From contig DDKM01000107.1 in NCBI GenBank assembly GCA_002339345.1, forward strand, positions 1-21,698: 21,698 bases of DNA, read 5' to 3'. Positions within the stretch are counted from its first letter, which is position 1, and each line of letters opens with the position of its first letter. The notes below the pieces were generated by a model. The model was not told the origin of the DNA and did no database searches. It saw only the letters and a program-made list of their open reading frames with translations. Source of the stretch: Firmicutes bacterium UBA2598 (GTDB lineage: Bacteria; Bacillota; PH28-bin88). Shown here piece by piece: positions 6,701 to 15,324 of this stretch. A program made the translations under genes and the position numbers.

Positions 6701-7550
6701 ACCAGGCAGGCGGTCGGTGTCTTTAGAGGTACCTGATGTTTCCAGCCCAATGGCGACCAGCATGATCGCAAGTCAAGATAACAGACGTCAGGCACCTCGG
6801 GCGTATGGGCAGGTCTTGCTGGCTGCGGTGGTGATGTGCCTGGTCTGGCCGGCTGCTGCCAGCGCCCAGCCGGTTCCCATTCCCGATATATCGCTGAGTA
6901 TTGGGCAGACGGAGGACCCTGCCCGGGTGGTGGACAGCCTGCGGCTGTTGTTCATCCTCACCATCCTGGCCTTGGTGCCGGCCATCCTGGTGTTAATGAC
7001 ATCATTTACCAGGATTGTGGTGGTGCTGTCTTTCCTGCGCACCGCCCTGGCCACCCAGCAAACACCGCCCAACCAGGTGCTGATCGGCCTGGCTCTGTTT
7101 CTTACCTTTTTTACCATGGCTCCTGTGTATAATGAGGTGAAAAGCAATGCCCTGGACCCCTACCTGGCGGGACAGATCAGCCAGGAACAGGCGCTGGCCT
7201 TAGCCCAGCATCCCCTCAAGGAGTTCATGTTCAAGCAGACCAGGGAAAAGGACCTGGCTCTGTTTGTCAACCTGAGCCAGTCCCAGCAGCCAGCTAGTAA
7301 GGAGGATGTTCCCCTTCTTACCCTGGTACCTGCCTTTGTCATCAGTGAACTGAAAACCGCCTTTCAAATGGGTTTTCTAATCTTTGTGCCGTTTCTGGTG
7401 ATCGATATGGTGGTGGCCAGTACTTTGATGTCCATGGGCATGTTTATGGTCCCGCCGGTGATGATCGCTTTGCCCTTCAAACTTCTGCTCTTTGTGATGG
7501 TGGATGGCTGGTACCTTGTAATCAAATCACTAATGGAAAGCTTTATGTGA
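6687..7550 (+). CDS. fliP: Flagellar type III export gate protein FliP
   Basis: A 287-residue integral membrane protein of the flagellar export gate. Conserved blocks are LFILTILALVPAILVLMTSF, TRIVVVLSFLRTALATQQTP, PNQVLIGLALFLTFFTMAP and, near the C-terminus, FVISELKTAFQMGFLIFVPF and MGMFMVPPVMIALPFK. FliP carries a cleaved signal peptide; here the hydrophobic core LLAAVVMCLVWPAAASA is followed by a likely cut before QPVPIP. With the ATG at 6687 (Shine-Dalgarno GGAAGGGTGGGG) this core is preceded by about 40 residues, unusually long. Internal ATGs at 6750 and 6762 would give a normal signal peptide but lack a good ribosome site. The function call is sure; the start is not. Confidence 0.93.
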   Translation: MAVGKPGRRSVSLEVPDVSSPMATSMIASQDNRRQAPRAYGQVLLAAVVMCLVWPAAASAQPVPIPDISLSIGQTEDPARVVDSLRLLFILTILALVPAILVLMTSFTRIVVVLSFLRTALATQQTPPNQVLIGLALFLTFFTMAPVYNEVKSNALDPYLAGQISQEQALALAQHPLKEFMFKQTREKDLALFVNLSQSQQPASKEDVPLLTLVPAFVISELKTAFQMGFLIFVPFLVIDMVVASTLMSMGMFMVPPVMIALPFKLLLFVMVDGWYLVIKSLMESFM

Positions 7551-7586
7551 GCATCTAAGCCGTTGCAGTAAAGGGGAGCACAGCCC

Positions 7587-7856
7587 ATGACCCAGGAGTA
7601 TGTAATCCATCTGGCCCGGGAGGCCTTAAGCTTGGCCCTGTTTTTGGCGGCACCCGCCCTGGGCTTTGGCCTGGTGGTTGGACTGGTCATCAGCATTCTG
7701 CAGGCTACGACGCAGATTCAGGAACAAACCCTGATCTTCGTGCCTAAAATCGTGGCGGTAATGCTGGCGATGTTGATCTTTGGATCCTGGATGCTCAGTG
7801 CCCTGGTCAGTTTCGCTGCGGAAGTCTTTTCCAGCATCAGTACGGTAGTCCGGTAG
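7587..7856 (+). CDS. fliQ: Flagellar type III export gate protein FliQ
   Basis: An 89-residue protein with two membrane helices (about 13-38 and 52-76). The conserved FliQ sequence is present: GLVVGLVISILQATTQIQEQ, then LIFVPKIVAVM. FliQ wraps the FliP-FliR core of the flagellar export channel. The ATG at 7587 follows AAAGGGGAG at normal spacing. It lies between fliP and fliR as in nearly all flagellated bacteria, and its length is typical. Confidence 0.95.
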   Translation: MTQEYVIHLAREALSLALFLAAPALGFGLVVGLVISILQATTQIQEQTLIFVPKIVAVMLAMLIFGSWMLSALVSFAAEVFSSISTVVR

Positions 7857-7867
7857 GGGGTGGTGGT

Positions 7868-8632
7868 ATGGACTTTACCCAGTTCAGCAGTCTGTTCCTG
7901 GTGTTGGCACGCCTGACCGCCTTTATGGCCGCTGCTCCCTTTTTTGCCATCCGCAACGTTCCCGCCCTTGTCAAGGTCGGATTGGCGGCACTCCTCACCA
8001 TGCTGGTCGGACCCGTCCTACCGGCACCTGATGAACCAATCCCGGGGGAATTGCTGGCCTATATGCTGGTAGTGATGGGGGAGGTCCTGGTGGGTTTGGC
8101 CTTGGGCTTTCTGGCGACCCTCATTTTTTCCGCCATCCGTTTGGCAGGGGAGCTGGTGGACCTGCAGATCGGCTTCGCCATGACCAACCTCTTCGATCCC
8201 CAGAGTGGGGGACTCATCAGTGCCTTGGGACAGTTCATGTATACCATGGGTATTCTTTTGTTTTTACTGATGGATGGACACCACAGCTTACTGGCCGCCA
8301 TCGTCCGGAGCTTTACGGTGGTCCCCCTGGGAGGCGCCATGGCGGTGGATGGGGTGGCCGCCCATGCCGTGAAGGTATTTGGCGCCATGTTTGTCCTGGG
8401 GTTGAAAATCGCTGCACCCATTCTGGCGGTGCTGGTAATCAGCGATCTGGCCCTGGGGATGGTGGCCCGTACCGTTCCCCAGTTAAATGTGTTCATCCTG
8501 GGTTTCCCCTTGAAGGCTGCCCTGGGTATGATTGCCTTAAGTGTGACCGCCCCGGTGCTGGCCGTAATCATGGCATCGGTGTTTGGCCAGATGGAGCGCG
8601 ACCTGTTAATTCTGATGGGGAATGCCCGGTGA
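7868..8632 (+). CDS. fliR: Flagellar type III export gate protein FliR
   Basis: A 254-residue multi-span membrane protein. FliR features are the N-terminal FLVLARLTAFMAAAPFF, the GEVLVGLALGFLATLIFSA block, ELVDLQIGFAMTNLFDPQSG and the C-terminal ARTVPQLNVFILGFPLKAAL. FliR contributes a single subunit to the FliP5FliQ4FliR1 channel. The start ATG at 7868 follows TAGGGGGTGGT. The stop shares one base with the flhB ATG (8632), so the two are probably translationally coupled. Confidence 0.95.
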   Translation: MDFTQFSSLFLVLARLTAFMAAAPFFAIRNVPALVKVGLAALLTMLVGPVLPAPDEPIPGELLAYMLVVMGEVLVGLALGFLATLIFSAIRLAGELVDLQIGFAMTNLFDPQSGGLISALGQFMYTMGILLFLLMDGHHSLLAAIVRSFTVVPLGGAMAVDGVAAHAVKVFGAMFVLGLKIAAPILAVLVISDLALGMVARTVPQLNVFILGFPLKAALGMIALSVTAPVLAVIMASVFGQMERDLLILMGNAR

Positions 8633-9750
8633 TGGACGAACGGTACCTGTACCAGAACCCCAGGCGGATGGTGGACACCGGTTTCAATCTGCAGCTGTTT
8701 GCCGAGGAAAAGACGGAGGAAGCCACACCCCACCGGCGGGAGGAAGCCCGGCGCAAGGGTCAGGTGGCCAAGAGCCCGGACCTGAATGCGGCACTGGTCA
8801 TGGCGGTGGTGGTGGTGCTACTGTTCCTTCTATGGCAGCAGGCCTTTAGCCAGATTGGCGGATTCTTTACATGGCTACTGGGTGGTATGCTACAAAGGGA
8901 ATTGACGACCGGAAATTTGAGCTACCTCTTTTCCTCTACCGCTTACTTTTTCCTGCAGTTGATGGCCCCGGTGTTTCTGGCGGCTTTGGCAGTGGGTTTG
9001 GCCGCCAACTTGATGCAGATAGGGTTTCTCTTATCACCGGAATCCCTGAAGTTCAAGCTGGAAAACCTCAACCCCTTGAACGGTTTCAAACGAATGCTTT
9101 CCAAAAGGGCGGTTGTGGATCTGATCAAGTCCCTGTTAAAGGTGACGGTGGTGGCGATTGTCACTTATGCCGTGGTCCGGGGCAGCTTTCACCAGTTACT
9201 GTTCCTGGCGGATATGTCCCTTCCCCAGGGAGTGGCCCTGGTGGCCGGTCTGGTATTTCGGGTGGGTTTGGCCGCCGTGATGGTGTTTTTGGTGCTGGCG
9301 GTGCTTGATTTTATTTTCCAGCGCTATGATTTCCGGCAGCGGCTAAGGATGTCCAAACAGGAAGTGAAAGAGGAACTGAAACAGACGGAAGGCGATCCGC
9401 AGCTCAAGGCCAAGCTGCGGGAGAGACAGCGCCAGATGGCCATGCGGCGGATGATGCACAGTGTGCCCAACGCCACAGTGGTGATCACCAACCCCATTCA
9501 CCTGGCCGTCGCCCTTTTATATAAGGAAGGGGAAACCGAGGCGCCCCAGGTGTTGGCCAAGGGTGCGGGGGATGTGGCCCACCGGATTACCGCCGTTGCG
9601 CGGGAGCATAGGGTGCCGGTGGTGGAGAACCGGCCGGTGGCCCAGTTTTTGTTCAAAAACGTGGAGATCGGGCAGCAAATACCCGTTGAACTTTACCAGG
9701 CGGTGGCGGAAATCCTGGCCATGCTGTACCGAATTAAGAAAAGACATTGA
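8632..9750 (+). CDS. flhB: Flagellar export substrate-switch protein FlhB
   Basis: A 372-residue protein with four membrane helices (roughly 55-72, 95-125, 165-185, 205-228) and a cytoplasmic C-terminal domain. Family marks are LQLFAEEKTEEATPHRREEA, RRKGQVAKS, DFRQRLRMSKQEVKEELKQT and the autocleavage region. FlhB cuts itself between Asn and Pro of an NPTH motif and thereby controls the hook-to-filament switch with FliK. Here the motif is N287-P288-I289-H290: the usual Thr is Ile, while the Asn-Pro bond and His remain. About 15 residues precede the usual family start (L/FxLQxFA). ATG 8632 overlaps the fliR stop; an in-frame GTG lies one codon upstream. Confidence 0.94.
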   Translation: MDERYLYQNPRRMVDTGFNLQLFAEEKTEEATPHRREEARRKGQVAKSPDLNAALVMAVVVVLLFLLWQQAFSQIGGFFTWLLGGMLQRELTTGNLSYLFSSTAYFFLQLMAPVFLAALAVGLAANLMQIGFLLSPESLKFKLENLNPLNGFKRMLSKRAVVDLIKSLLKVTVVAIVTYAVVRGSFHQLLFLADMSLPQGVALVAGLVFRVGLAAVMVFLVLAVLDFIFQRYDFRQRLRMSKQEVKEELKQTEGDPQLKAKLRERQRQMAMRRMMHSVPNATVVITNPIHLAVALLYKEGETEAPQVLAKGAGDVAHRITAVAREHRVPVVENRPVAQFLFKNVEIGQQIPVELYQAVAEILAMLYRIKKRH

Positions 9751-9786
9751 ACAACATTTTAGCTCTACATGGGGGAGGTGGATGGG

Positions 9787-11862
9787 TTGGCCCTGCCGGA
9801 AACCGGCATCAATGGCGCCATGCGGCGCCTGAACCAGTACAGTGATGTGATCATTGCGGCCCTGGTCATTGGGGTGGTGATTATCATCGTGGTGCCAATG
9901 CCGCCGGCCTTGCTGGATCTCATGCTCACCTTCAGCCTGGCCCTGGGCCTGGTGATCATGCTTACCACCATGTTTACCACCCAACCACTGCAACTTTCGG
10001 TTTTTCCCTCCCTTCTCTTGGTGGTTACCCTGTTCCGGCTGTCCCTGAACATTTCCTCCACCCGCTTGATTCTGAGCCAGGCCAGCGCGGGAAAGGTGAT
10101 CCAGGCCTTTGGCGATTTTGTGGTGGGCGGCAGCTATATTGTCGGATTTATTATCTTTATCATTATTACCGTTATTCAATTTGTGGTGATTACCAACGGC
10201 GCCGGCCGGGTGGCGGAGGTGGCGGCCCGCTTCACCCTGGACGCCATGCCTGGTAAACAAATGAGCATTGACGCCGACCTGAACGCCGGGATCATCACCG
10301 AGGCAGAGGCCCGGGACAAACGCCGCCAGTTGCAGCGGGAGGCTGACTTTTACGGTGCCATGGACGGTGCCAGCAAGTTTGTGAAGGGCGATGCCATCGC
10401 TGGCATTGTCATTACCCTAATCAACATTGGCGGCGGCCTGGTCATCGGGATGTGGCAGTTGGGCATGCCGGCCATGGAAGCCCTGCGGCGATACACCCTT
10501 CTGACGGTGGGGGACGGGCTGGTTAGCCAATTGCCCGCCTTGCTGGTGTCCACCGCTACCGGCATCCTGGTTACCCGGGCCGGGGCCTCGGATAGTTTCG
10601 GCAAAGACCTGTCCAGACAATTGACTGCCTTTCCGCGCGTACTGGCCCTGGCTGCTGGCATTTTGGTCATCCTGGGCCTGATGCCTGGGTTGCCCCCGCT
10701 GCCCTTTTTGGTGATGGCGGGTGCTGCTGGATTTGCCGCCCACACCCTGTCCCAGGAGGCGGCCAAAGCCCAGGTGCAGGCCCGGGAACAGGCAGCGGCC
10801 CAGCCCAAACCCCGCCAGCCGGAAAATGTGCTAAACCTATTCCAGGTAGATGCCCTGGAGATTGAAATAGGCTACAATCTAATCCCACTGACCGATGAGA
10901 GCCAGGGGGGTGACCTGCTGGACCGTCTGGCGGCGGTACGACGCCAGTGTGCCGCCGAATTGGGTATTTTTGTGCGGCCGATGCGCATTCGGGATAACCT
11001 GCAGCTGGGTCCCAACATCTATGCCTTTAAGGTACGGGGTGTGGAAACCACCCGGGGGGAGGTGTTGCCCGGGTATTACCTGGCCATGAACCCTGCGGAC
11101 ACACCGGGTGAGGTCCACGGCATAGCCACCAAGGATCCCACCTTCGGCTTACCCGCCTGGTGGGTGACCGGGTCAGAGAAAGACCGGCTGGAAATGTTAG
11201 GTTTTACCGTGGTGGATGCTGCCACTGTGCTCATCACCCACCTGACCGAATTCATTAAATCCCATGCCGCTGAATTGCTCGGACGGCAGGAAGTCAAGGA
11301 GATGCTTGATGCCGTTAAGGAAAACCACCCGGCGGTGGTGGAGGAACTGATCCCGGACTTGCTTTCCATTGGGGAAGTGCAAAAAGTGCTGCAGAACCTT
11401 CTTAAAGAACGGGTTCCCGTCCGGGATCTGGTGACCATCCTGGAAACCCTGGCGGATAATGCGCGTCTAACCAAGGACCTGGATTACCTGACTGAGGTAA
11501 CCCGCCAAGCCTTGGCCCGTACCATCTCCCGCCTGTATGCAGGAGACGGCGGCCGGATGGCGGTGATTACCCTTCACCCCAAGTTGGAGCAGACCATTGC
11601 CGATTCCCTACAGGCTACCCAGAGTGGCAGTTTTCCCGTCCTTTCGCCCCAGCAGGCGGAAAAAATCTTTGACCAGTTGGCCAAGCTGGCGGAACGGGCC
11701 CTGTTAATGGGCGGCACCCCCATCCTGTTGTGTTCCTCCCGGGTCAGGCTACCCCTACGGCGGCTAACCGAACGGGTGCTGCCCCACCTGGCGGTACTCT
11801 CCCTAAATGAACTGGTTCCTTCCCTGGAAATTGAATCCATAGGGACGGTGGTGTTGGAGTGA
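9787..11862 (+). CDS. flhA: Flagellar export gate protein FlhA
   Basis: A ~691-residue protein, the largest export gate component, forming the nonameric ring that receives chaperone-substrate complexes. It has eight predicted membrane helices in the first ~330 residues. The conserved FHIPEP region includes FPSLLLVVTLFRLSLNISST, MPGKQMSIDADLNAGIITEA and EARDKRRQLQREADFYGAMD. A soluble C-terminal domain follows (about 345-690). The frame opens with an ATG at 9769, but nothing upstream of it resembles a ribosome site. The strong GGGGGAGGTG lies at 9771-9780, so the TTG at 9787 is the more likely start. The gene ends overlapping flhF by four bases. Confidence 0.95.
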   Translation: MALPETGINGAMRRLNQYSDVIIAALVIGVVIIIVVPMPPALLDLMLTFSLALGLVIMLTTMFTTQPLQLSVFPSLLLVVTLFRLSLNISSTRLILSQASAGKVIQAFGDFVVGGSYIVGFIIFIIITVIQFVVITNGAGRVAEVAARFTLDAMPGKQMSIDADLNAGIITEAEARDKRRQLQREADFYGAMDGASKFVKGDAIAGIVITLINIGGGLVIGMWQLGMPAMEALRRYTLLTVGDGLVSQLPALLVSTATGILVTRAGASDSFGKDLSRQLTAFPRVLALAAGILVILGLMPGLPPLPFLVMAGAAGFAAHTLSQEAAKAQVQAREQAAAQPKPRQPENVLNLFQVDALEIEIGYNLIPLTDESQGGDLLDRLAAVRRQCAAELGIFVRPMRIRDNLQLGPNIYAFKVRGVETTRGEVLPGYYLAMNPADTPGEVHGIATKDPTFGLPAWWVTGSEKDRLEMLGFTVVDAATVLITHLTEFIKSHAAELLGRQEVKEMLDAVKENHPAVVEELIPDLLSIGEVQKVLQNLLKERVPVRDLVTILETLADNARLTKDLDYLTEVTRQALARTISRLYAGDGGRMAVITLHPKLEQTIADSLQATQSGSFPVLSPQQAEKIFDQLAKLAERALLMGGTPILLCSSRVRLPLRRLTERVLPHLAVLSLNELVPSLEIESIGTVVLE

Positions 11863-12998
11863 ATATCAAAAGATATGTGGTTTCCGACATGCATGAGGCA
11901 GTGGCCCTTATCAAGCGGGATCTGGGGCCGGAAGCGGTGATTATCAGTTCCCGCCAGATTAGACCCGGTGGTTGGAAGGGCTTTTTTACGCGACCCCAGC
12001 TGGAAGTGACGGCGGCGGTGGATGACCGCCACCAGCCGGCGGTTGAGCCTTTACCGAGGCATGATCCATCCCCACCCAGGGTACCCGCCGCTCCCAATAC
12101 CTTTCGCAGTTCATGGTCTAACCAGCCGGTGTCGCAGGGTGGCGGTCAAGATCATATCGCCCGGGAACTGGCGGAGCTAAAGGATCTCCTCCGCCGGGCT
12201 TTAAAGGGTGGCGGAAACCGTGAGATGTGCGGGGAACTGGAACAGTGGCGCCGGGTGTTACTGGATCTGGAGGTGACTGGTGATGTAACCGAAAGGGTGC
12301 TGCAAGGCATAGCTGAAACCGCTGGTCTGTCCAGTGATCCCCAGGCCATCAAACAGCAAATGCTCAGGCAAATGGCGGACATGCTGCCGGCCGGCGAAGG
12401 CCCCATTTCCCACAAGGTGTGCGCCTTTATCGGACCGACGGGGGTAGGCAAGACCACCACCCTGGCCAAAATCGCCGCCCAAATGGCTATCTTTGAACAG
12501 AAAAGGCTGGCCCTGGTTACATTGGATACCTATCGGATTGGGGCGGTGGAACAACTGCGAACCTATGGAGAAATCATGGGCCTTCCGGTGGAGGTGGTCA
12601 TGTCTCCCAGGGAATTAAAACTGGCCATGGAGCGCTTTTGGGATCGTGACACCATCCTGATCGATACCGTCGGACGCTCCTCTAACAACAGGGTTGGCAT
12701 TACGGAATTGAAGGGATTTCTTGAGGTGCTGCCGGCGTCGGATATTTTCCTGGTTTTGAGCAGTACCACCAAAACCAAGGACCTTTTCAAGGCGGTGGAG
12801 GCGTACCGGCCGCTCAACTATAATAAACTCATCTTTACCAAGCTGGATGAAACGGACAACCTGGGGGCCCTCCTGAACACCGCCTGCTCGGCGGGATGCC
12901 CGGTGGCCTACGTCACCACCGGGCAAGGAGTGCCTGATGATATCCAGGCGGTGGAGCCCAAAGACCTGGCCAAACTCATCCTGGGGGCGGTGGGATAA
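11859..12998 (+). CDS. flhF: Flagellar SRP-type GTPase FlhF
   Basis: A 379-residue SRP-family GTPase that sets the position and number of flagella. Residues 1-50 form the FlhF B-domain start (KRYVVSDMHEAVALIKRDLG). A Pro-rich linker (~60-105) and an N-domain (~105-180) follow, then the G-domain: P-loop GPTGVGKTT (192-200), TLDTYRIGAVEQLRTY (221-236), the G3 motif DTVGRS (269-274) and the G4 motif TKLD (327-330). The G3 motif normally reads DTAGR; here Ala is Val. The start is a GTG at 11859 overlapping the flhA stop. FlhG, its GTPase-activating partner, starts at the next base after the stop. Confidence 0.95.
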   Translation: MNIKRYVVSDMHEAVALIKRDLGPEAVIISSRQIRPGGWKGFFTRPQLEVTAAVDDRHQPAVEPLPRHDPSPPRVPAAPNTFRSSWSNQPVSQGGGQDHIARELAELKDLLRRALKGGGNREMCGELEQWRRVLLDLEVTGDVTERVLQGIAETAGLSSDPQAIKQQMLRQMADMLPAGEGPISHKVCAFIGPTGVGKTTTLAKIAAQMAIFEQKRLALVTLDTYRIGAVEQLRTYGEIMGLPVEVVMSPRELKLAMERFWDRDTILIDTVGRSSNNRVGITELKGFLEVLPASDIFLVLSSTTKTKDLFKAVEAYRPLNYNKLIFTKLDETDNLGALLNTACSAGCPVAYVTTGQGVPDDIQAVEPKDLAKLILGAVG

Positions 12999-13868
12999 AT
13001 GAGTGATCAGGCTACGCGCCTGCGGGAGCTGGTGCAAAAAAAACCGGTTAAGACTAACAAGCACCCGTCCGGGTTGCGGGTAATCGCCATAGCCAGCGGC
13101 AAGGGCGGTGTGGGTAAATCCAATGTGGTAATCAACCTTGCCATCGCCCTGGCCAAGTTGGACTACCGCGTGGTGGTATTTGATGCCGATCTCGGTTTGG
13201 CCAACGTGGATGTTCTGCTGGGTATGGTGCCCCAGTACACCCTGTATGATATCCTGAATGGACAGCGTACCCTGGATGAGGTGATTATTAACGGTCCTGC
13301 TGGCATTAGGGTGGTCCCCGGCGGTTCCGGTATCCAGGAATTGGCAAACCTGGACTACTACCAACGGGAACAACTGGTGCGGGGTCTTAGCCACTTTGAA
13401 GACACCGCTGATTTTTTACTCATCGATACCGGTGGCGGTATTTCCAGGGAAGTGCTCAGTTTTGTAAGCGCTGCAGACGAGGTACTGGTGGTTACCACAC
13501 CTGAACCCACCTCCATCACCGATGCCTACGGGATTATTAAAATCATGTCCCGTTTCAAGGTTCAGCAGGACATTTATCTGGTGGTGAACCGCGTCACCTC
13601 CGTTGCTGAAGGTCAACAAACAGCCGCCAAGCTGGAAACTGCCGCCAAACGGTTTCTGCAGGTACGCCTGGCGGTGCTGGGTTATATAGCCGAGGACAGG
13701 GCGGTGGGGAAGGCGGTAATGCAGCAGCAGCCCTTATGTATGGCCTATCCCCATTCCCAGGCGGCCATTGATATCAAACAGATCGCCGCCCATCTGGTCG
13801 GCGGTGCCGGGAGCAATCCCCGCGGTATGGGCGGATTCATGGACAGACTGTTGCGCCTGTTCGGTTAA
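12999..13868 (+). CDS. flhG: FlhG/YlxH MinD-like ATPase, flagellar number regulator
   Basis: A 289-residue MinD/ParA-type ATPase. The extreme N-terminus reads SDQATRLRELV, matching the DQAxxLR motif with which FlhG activates the FlhF GTPase. The deviant Walker A motif SGKGGVGKSNVV lies at 33-44, VVVFDADLGLANVDVLLG covers the switch I region, and LLIDTGGGI is the Walker B region. A C-terminal ~20 residues (GGFMDRLLRLFG) are amphipathic, as in the membrane-targeting helix of MinD-like proteins. FlhG limits flagellar number and works in C-ring assembly with FliM/FliY in Firmicutes. The start ATG adjoins the flhF stop with no gap. Confidence 0.94.
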   Translation: MSDQATRLRELVQKKPVKTNKHPSGLRVIAIASGKGGVGKSNVVINLAIALAKLDYRVVVFDADLGLANVDVLLGMVPQYTLYDILNGQRTLDEVIINGPAGIRVVPGGSGIQELANLDYYQREQLVRGLSHFEDTADFLLIDTGGGISREVLSFVSAADEVLVVTTPEPTSITDAYGIIKIMSRFKVQQDIYLVVNRVTSVAEGQQTAAKLETAAKRFLQVRLAVLGYIAEDRAVGKAVMQQQPLCMAYPHSQAAIDIKQIAAHLVGGAGSNPRGMGGFMDRLLRLFG

Positions 13869-13880
13869 GGGGGCCTGGAT

Positions 13881-14540
13881 TTGAACGGATTGTCAATTAA
13901 CCAGAAACTGCATATTAAGGCCGGTAGCACTGGAGAACGTTACATCAGCCGTATTCAGGAGATAAAGGGAAACCAGTTTTCCATCACCATTCCATCCAAT
14001 GCCTCGGGGGAACTGCTGCTGGCTTCTGGGCAGGAAGTGCATGTGGAGGTCTTTGTGGAAAATGGCCGGCTGATCTTTGAAACCAGGGTCACCGGCCGGA
14101 AAAGGGACAATGTACCCCTCATCACCCTGGCCTTGCCTGTAACGGTAAAAAGGGTCCAACTGCGTAATTTTGTGCGCATGCCCCTTACCATGGAGGTGCC
14201 ATACCTGCCCATCGGGCCGGAGGAATTGAACATGCTGGATAAATTAAACCTAAGCCAAAGGGGCATCGCCATGGATATTAGCGGCGGAGGTATCCGGCTA
14301 TCCACCTCAACTCTCCTGGCAGTGGATCAGCTGGTTGCGCTTCGCCTGACGCTAGCGGAAGGGCGAATTAACAGGTTTCTGACGGTGGCCGGCTGTGTAC
14401 GGAGGGTGGAGGAGAGGGAGCTGAACGGCCACCGGATGTATGCTGCTGGGATTGAATACCATTTGCTGCAGGAAAGGGAGCGGGATTTGATCATCGGTTT
14501 TGTGTTTCGCAAAATGCGCCAGAAGGTGAAGGATGGCTAA
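13881..14540 (+). CDS. YcgR-like PilZ-domain c-di-GMP receptor (flagellar brake)
   Basis: A 219-residue soluble protein with a beta-rich YcgR N-terminal domain (about 1-88) and a PilZ domain (about 90-215). Both c-di-GMP binding motifs are complete: RNFVR (95-99, RxxxR) and DISGGG (132-137, DxSxxG). Proteins of this build bind c-di-GMP and slow the motor through the stator or switch; Bacillus YpfA/DgrA and E. coli YcgR are examples. Its place between flhG and sigma-28, inside the operon, supports a motility role. The start is a TTG at 13881 behind AAGGGGG. The gene overlaps sigma-28 by eight bases. Receptor function is firm; the partner is inferred. Confidence 0.88.
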   Translation: MNGLSINQKLHIKAGSTGERYISRIQEIKGNQFSITIPSNASGELLLASGQEVHVEVFVENGRLIFETRVTGRKRDNVPLITLALPVTVKRVQLRNFVRMPLTMEVPYLPIGPEELNMLDKLNLSQRGIAMDISGGGIRLSTSTLLAVDQLVALRLTLAEGRINRFLTVAGCVRRVEERELNGHRMYAAGIEYHLLQERERDLIIGFVFRKMRQKVKDG

Positions 14541-15324
14541 ACTGGCAACGGAGCGTGGGGTCAAGATGGCGGTATCCTTGGAATCAAGCTGGCATTCCTA
14601 TCGCCAGACCAGAAGTGAAGAAGCCAGGCGGGTGTTGCTGGAAGCTTACCTGCCCCTGGTACGCCAGGTGGTGGGCAGGTTGCGGGTCAAATTACCCCCC
14701 CATCTTGATTATGAAGATCTGGCAGGGATGGGGGTGCTTGGTCTCATGGATGCCCTGGATCGCTTTGATCCTGCCAGGGGAGTCAAATTTGAGACCTATG
14801 CCGGGATGCGCATCCGGGGGGCCATTTTGGATGAATTGCGCCAGACCAGCTGGATACCCAGATCGGTCACCGATAAACTTAAGTTAGTAAACGAAACCTG
14901 TGCCCGCCTGGAACAGGAAACGGGAGGCGCAGTGGATGACCGGCAGTTGGCCGCCCAGTTGGGCATACCGGTTTCCCAGTTGGAGGAGCTATGGTTGCAG
15001 GCCAATTTCCTTTCTGTAGTTTCCCTGGAGGAATTTTTGCTGGCAGGCGATGGTGAGGACGGGATACGTCTGGGGAACAGCCTTGCCGATCCTGCAAGCC
15101 CGGATCCCGTTAGCCGTCTCGCGGAAAGGGAACTGGAAGAAGCCCTGGCGCGGGGAATCCAGCAACTGGGAGAAAAGGACCGTCTGGTGCTTTCCCTTTA
15201 CTACCATGAGGGTTTGACCTTAAAGGAGATTGGCCGAGTTCTGGGTGTAACGGAATCCAGAGTATGTCAGCTGCACGGTCGTGCTCTGGGTAGGTTGCGA
15301 CAATCTCTGGCAGAATACGTATAA
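14533..15324 (+). CDS. fliA: RNA polymerase sigma-28 factor, FliA/SigD
   Basis: A 263-residue sigma-70 family factor of the flagellar class. Region 2 has LPLVRQVVGRLRVKLPP, YEDLAGMGVLGLMDALDRFD and VKFETYAGMRIRGAILDELR. Region 3 begins near DRQLAAQLGIP. Region 4 has RLVLSLYYHEGLTLKEIGRV and the helix-turn-helix GVTESRVCQLHGRALGRL. It should direct transcription of flagellin, chemoreceptor and other late genes, held in check by FlgM (not in this window). The ATG at 14533 overlaps the PilZ gene and follows GAAGGTGAAGG; an in-frame ATG at 14566 would remove 11 residues and leave the conserved part intact. Position before a SwrB-like gene matches Bacillus sigD-swrB. Confidence 0.95.
   Translation: MAKLATERGVKMAVSLESSWHSYRQTRSEEARRVLLEAYLPLVRQVVGRLRVKLPPHLDYEDLAGMGVLGLMDALDRFDPARGVKFETYAGMRIRGAILDELRQTSWIPRSVTDKLKLVNETCARLEQETGGAVDDRQLAAQLGIPVSQLEELWLQANFLSVVSLEEFLLAGDGEDGIRLGNSLADPASPDPVSRLAERELEEALARGIQQLGEKDRLVLSLYYHEGLTLKEIGRVLGVTESRVCQLHGRALGRLRQSLAEYV

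Noticed and set aside
9517..10260. 247-codon minus-strand frame opposite flhB/flhA
   Set aside because: Its composition (runs of His, Asn, Gly, Gln) is typical of an antisense shadow of membrane-protein codons; no domain is visible.
12615..13394. 259-codon minus-strand frame opposite flhF/flhG
   Set aside because: Lies fully over two conserved plus-strand GTPase/ATPase genes and shows no family motif.
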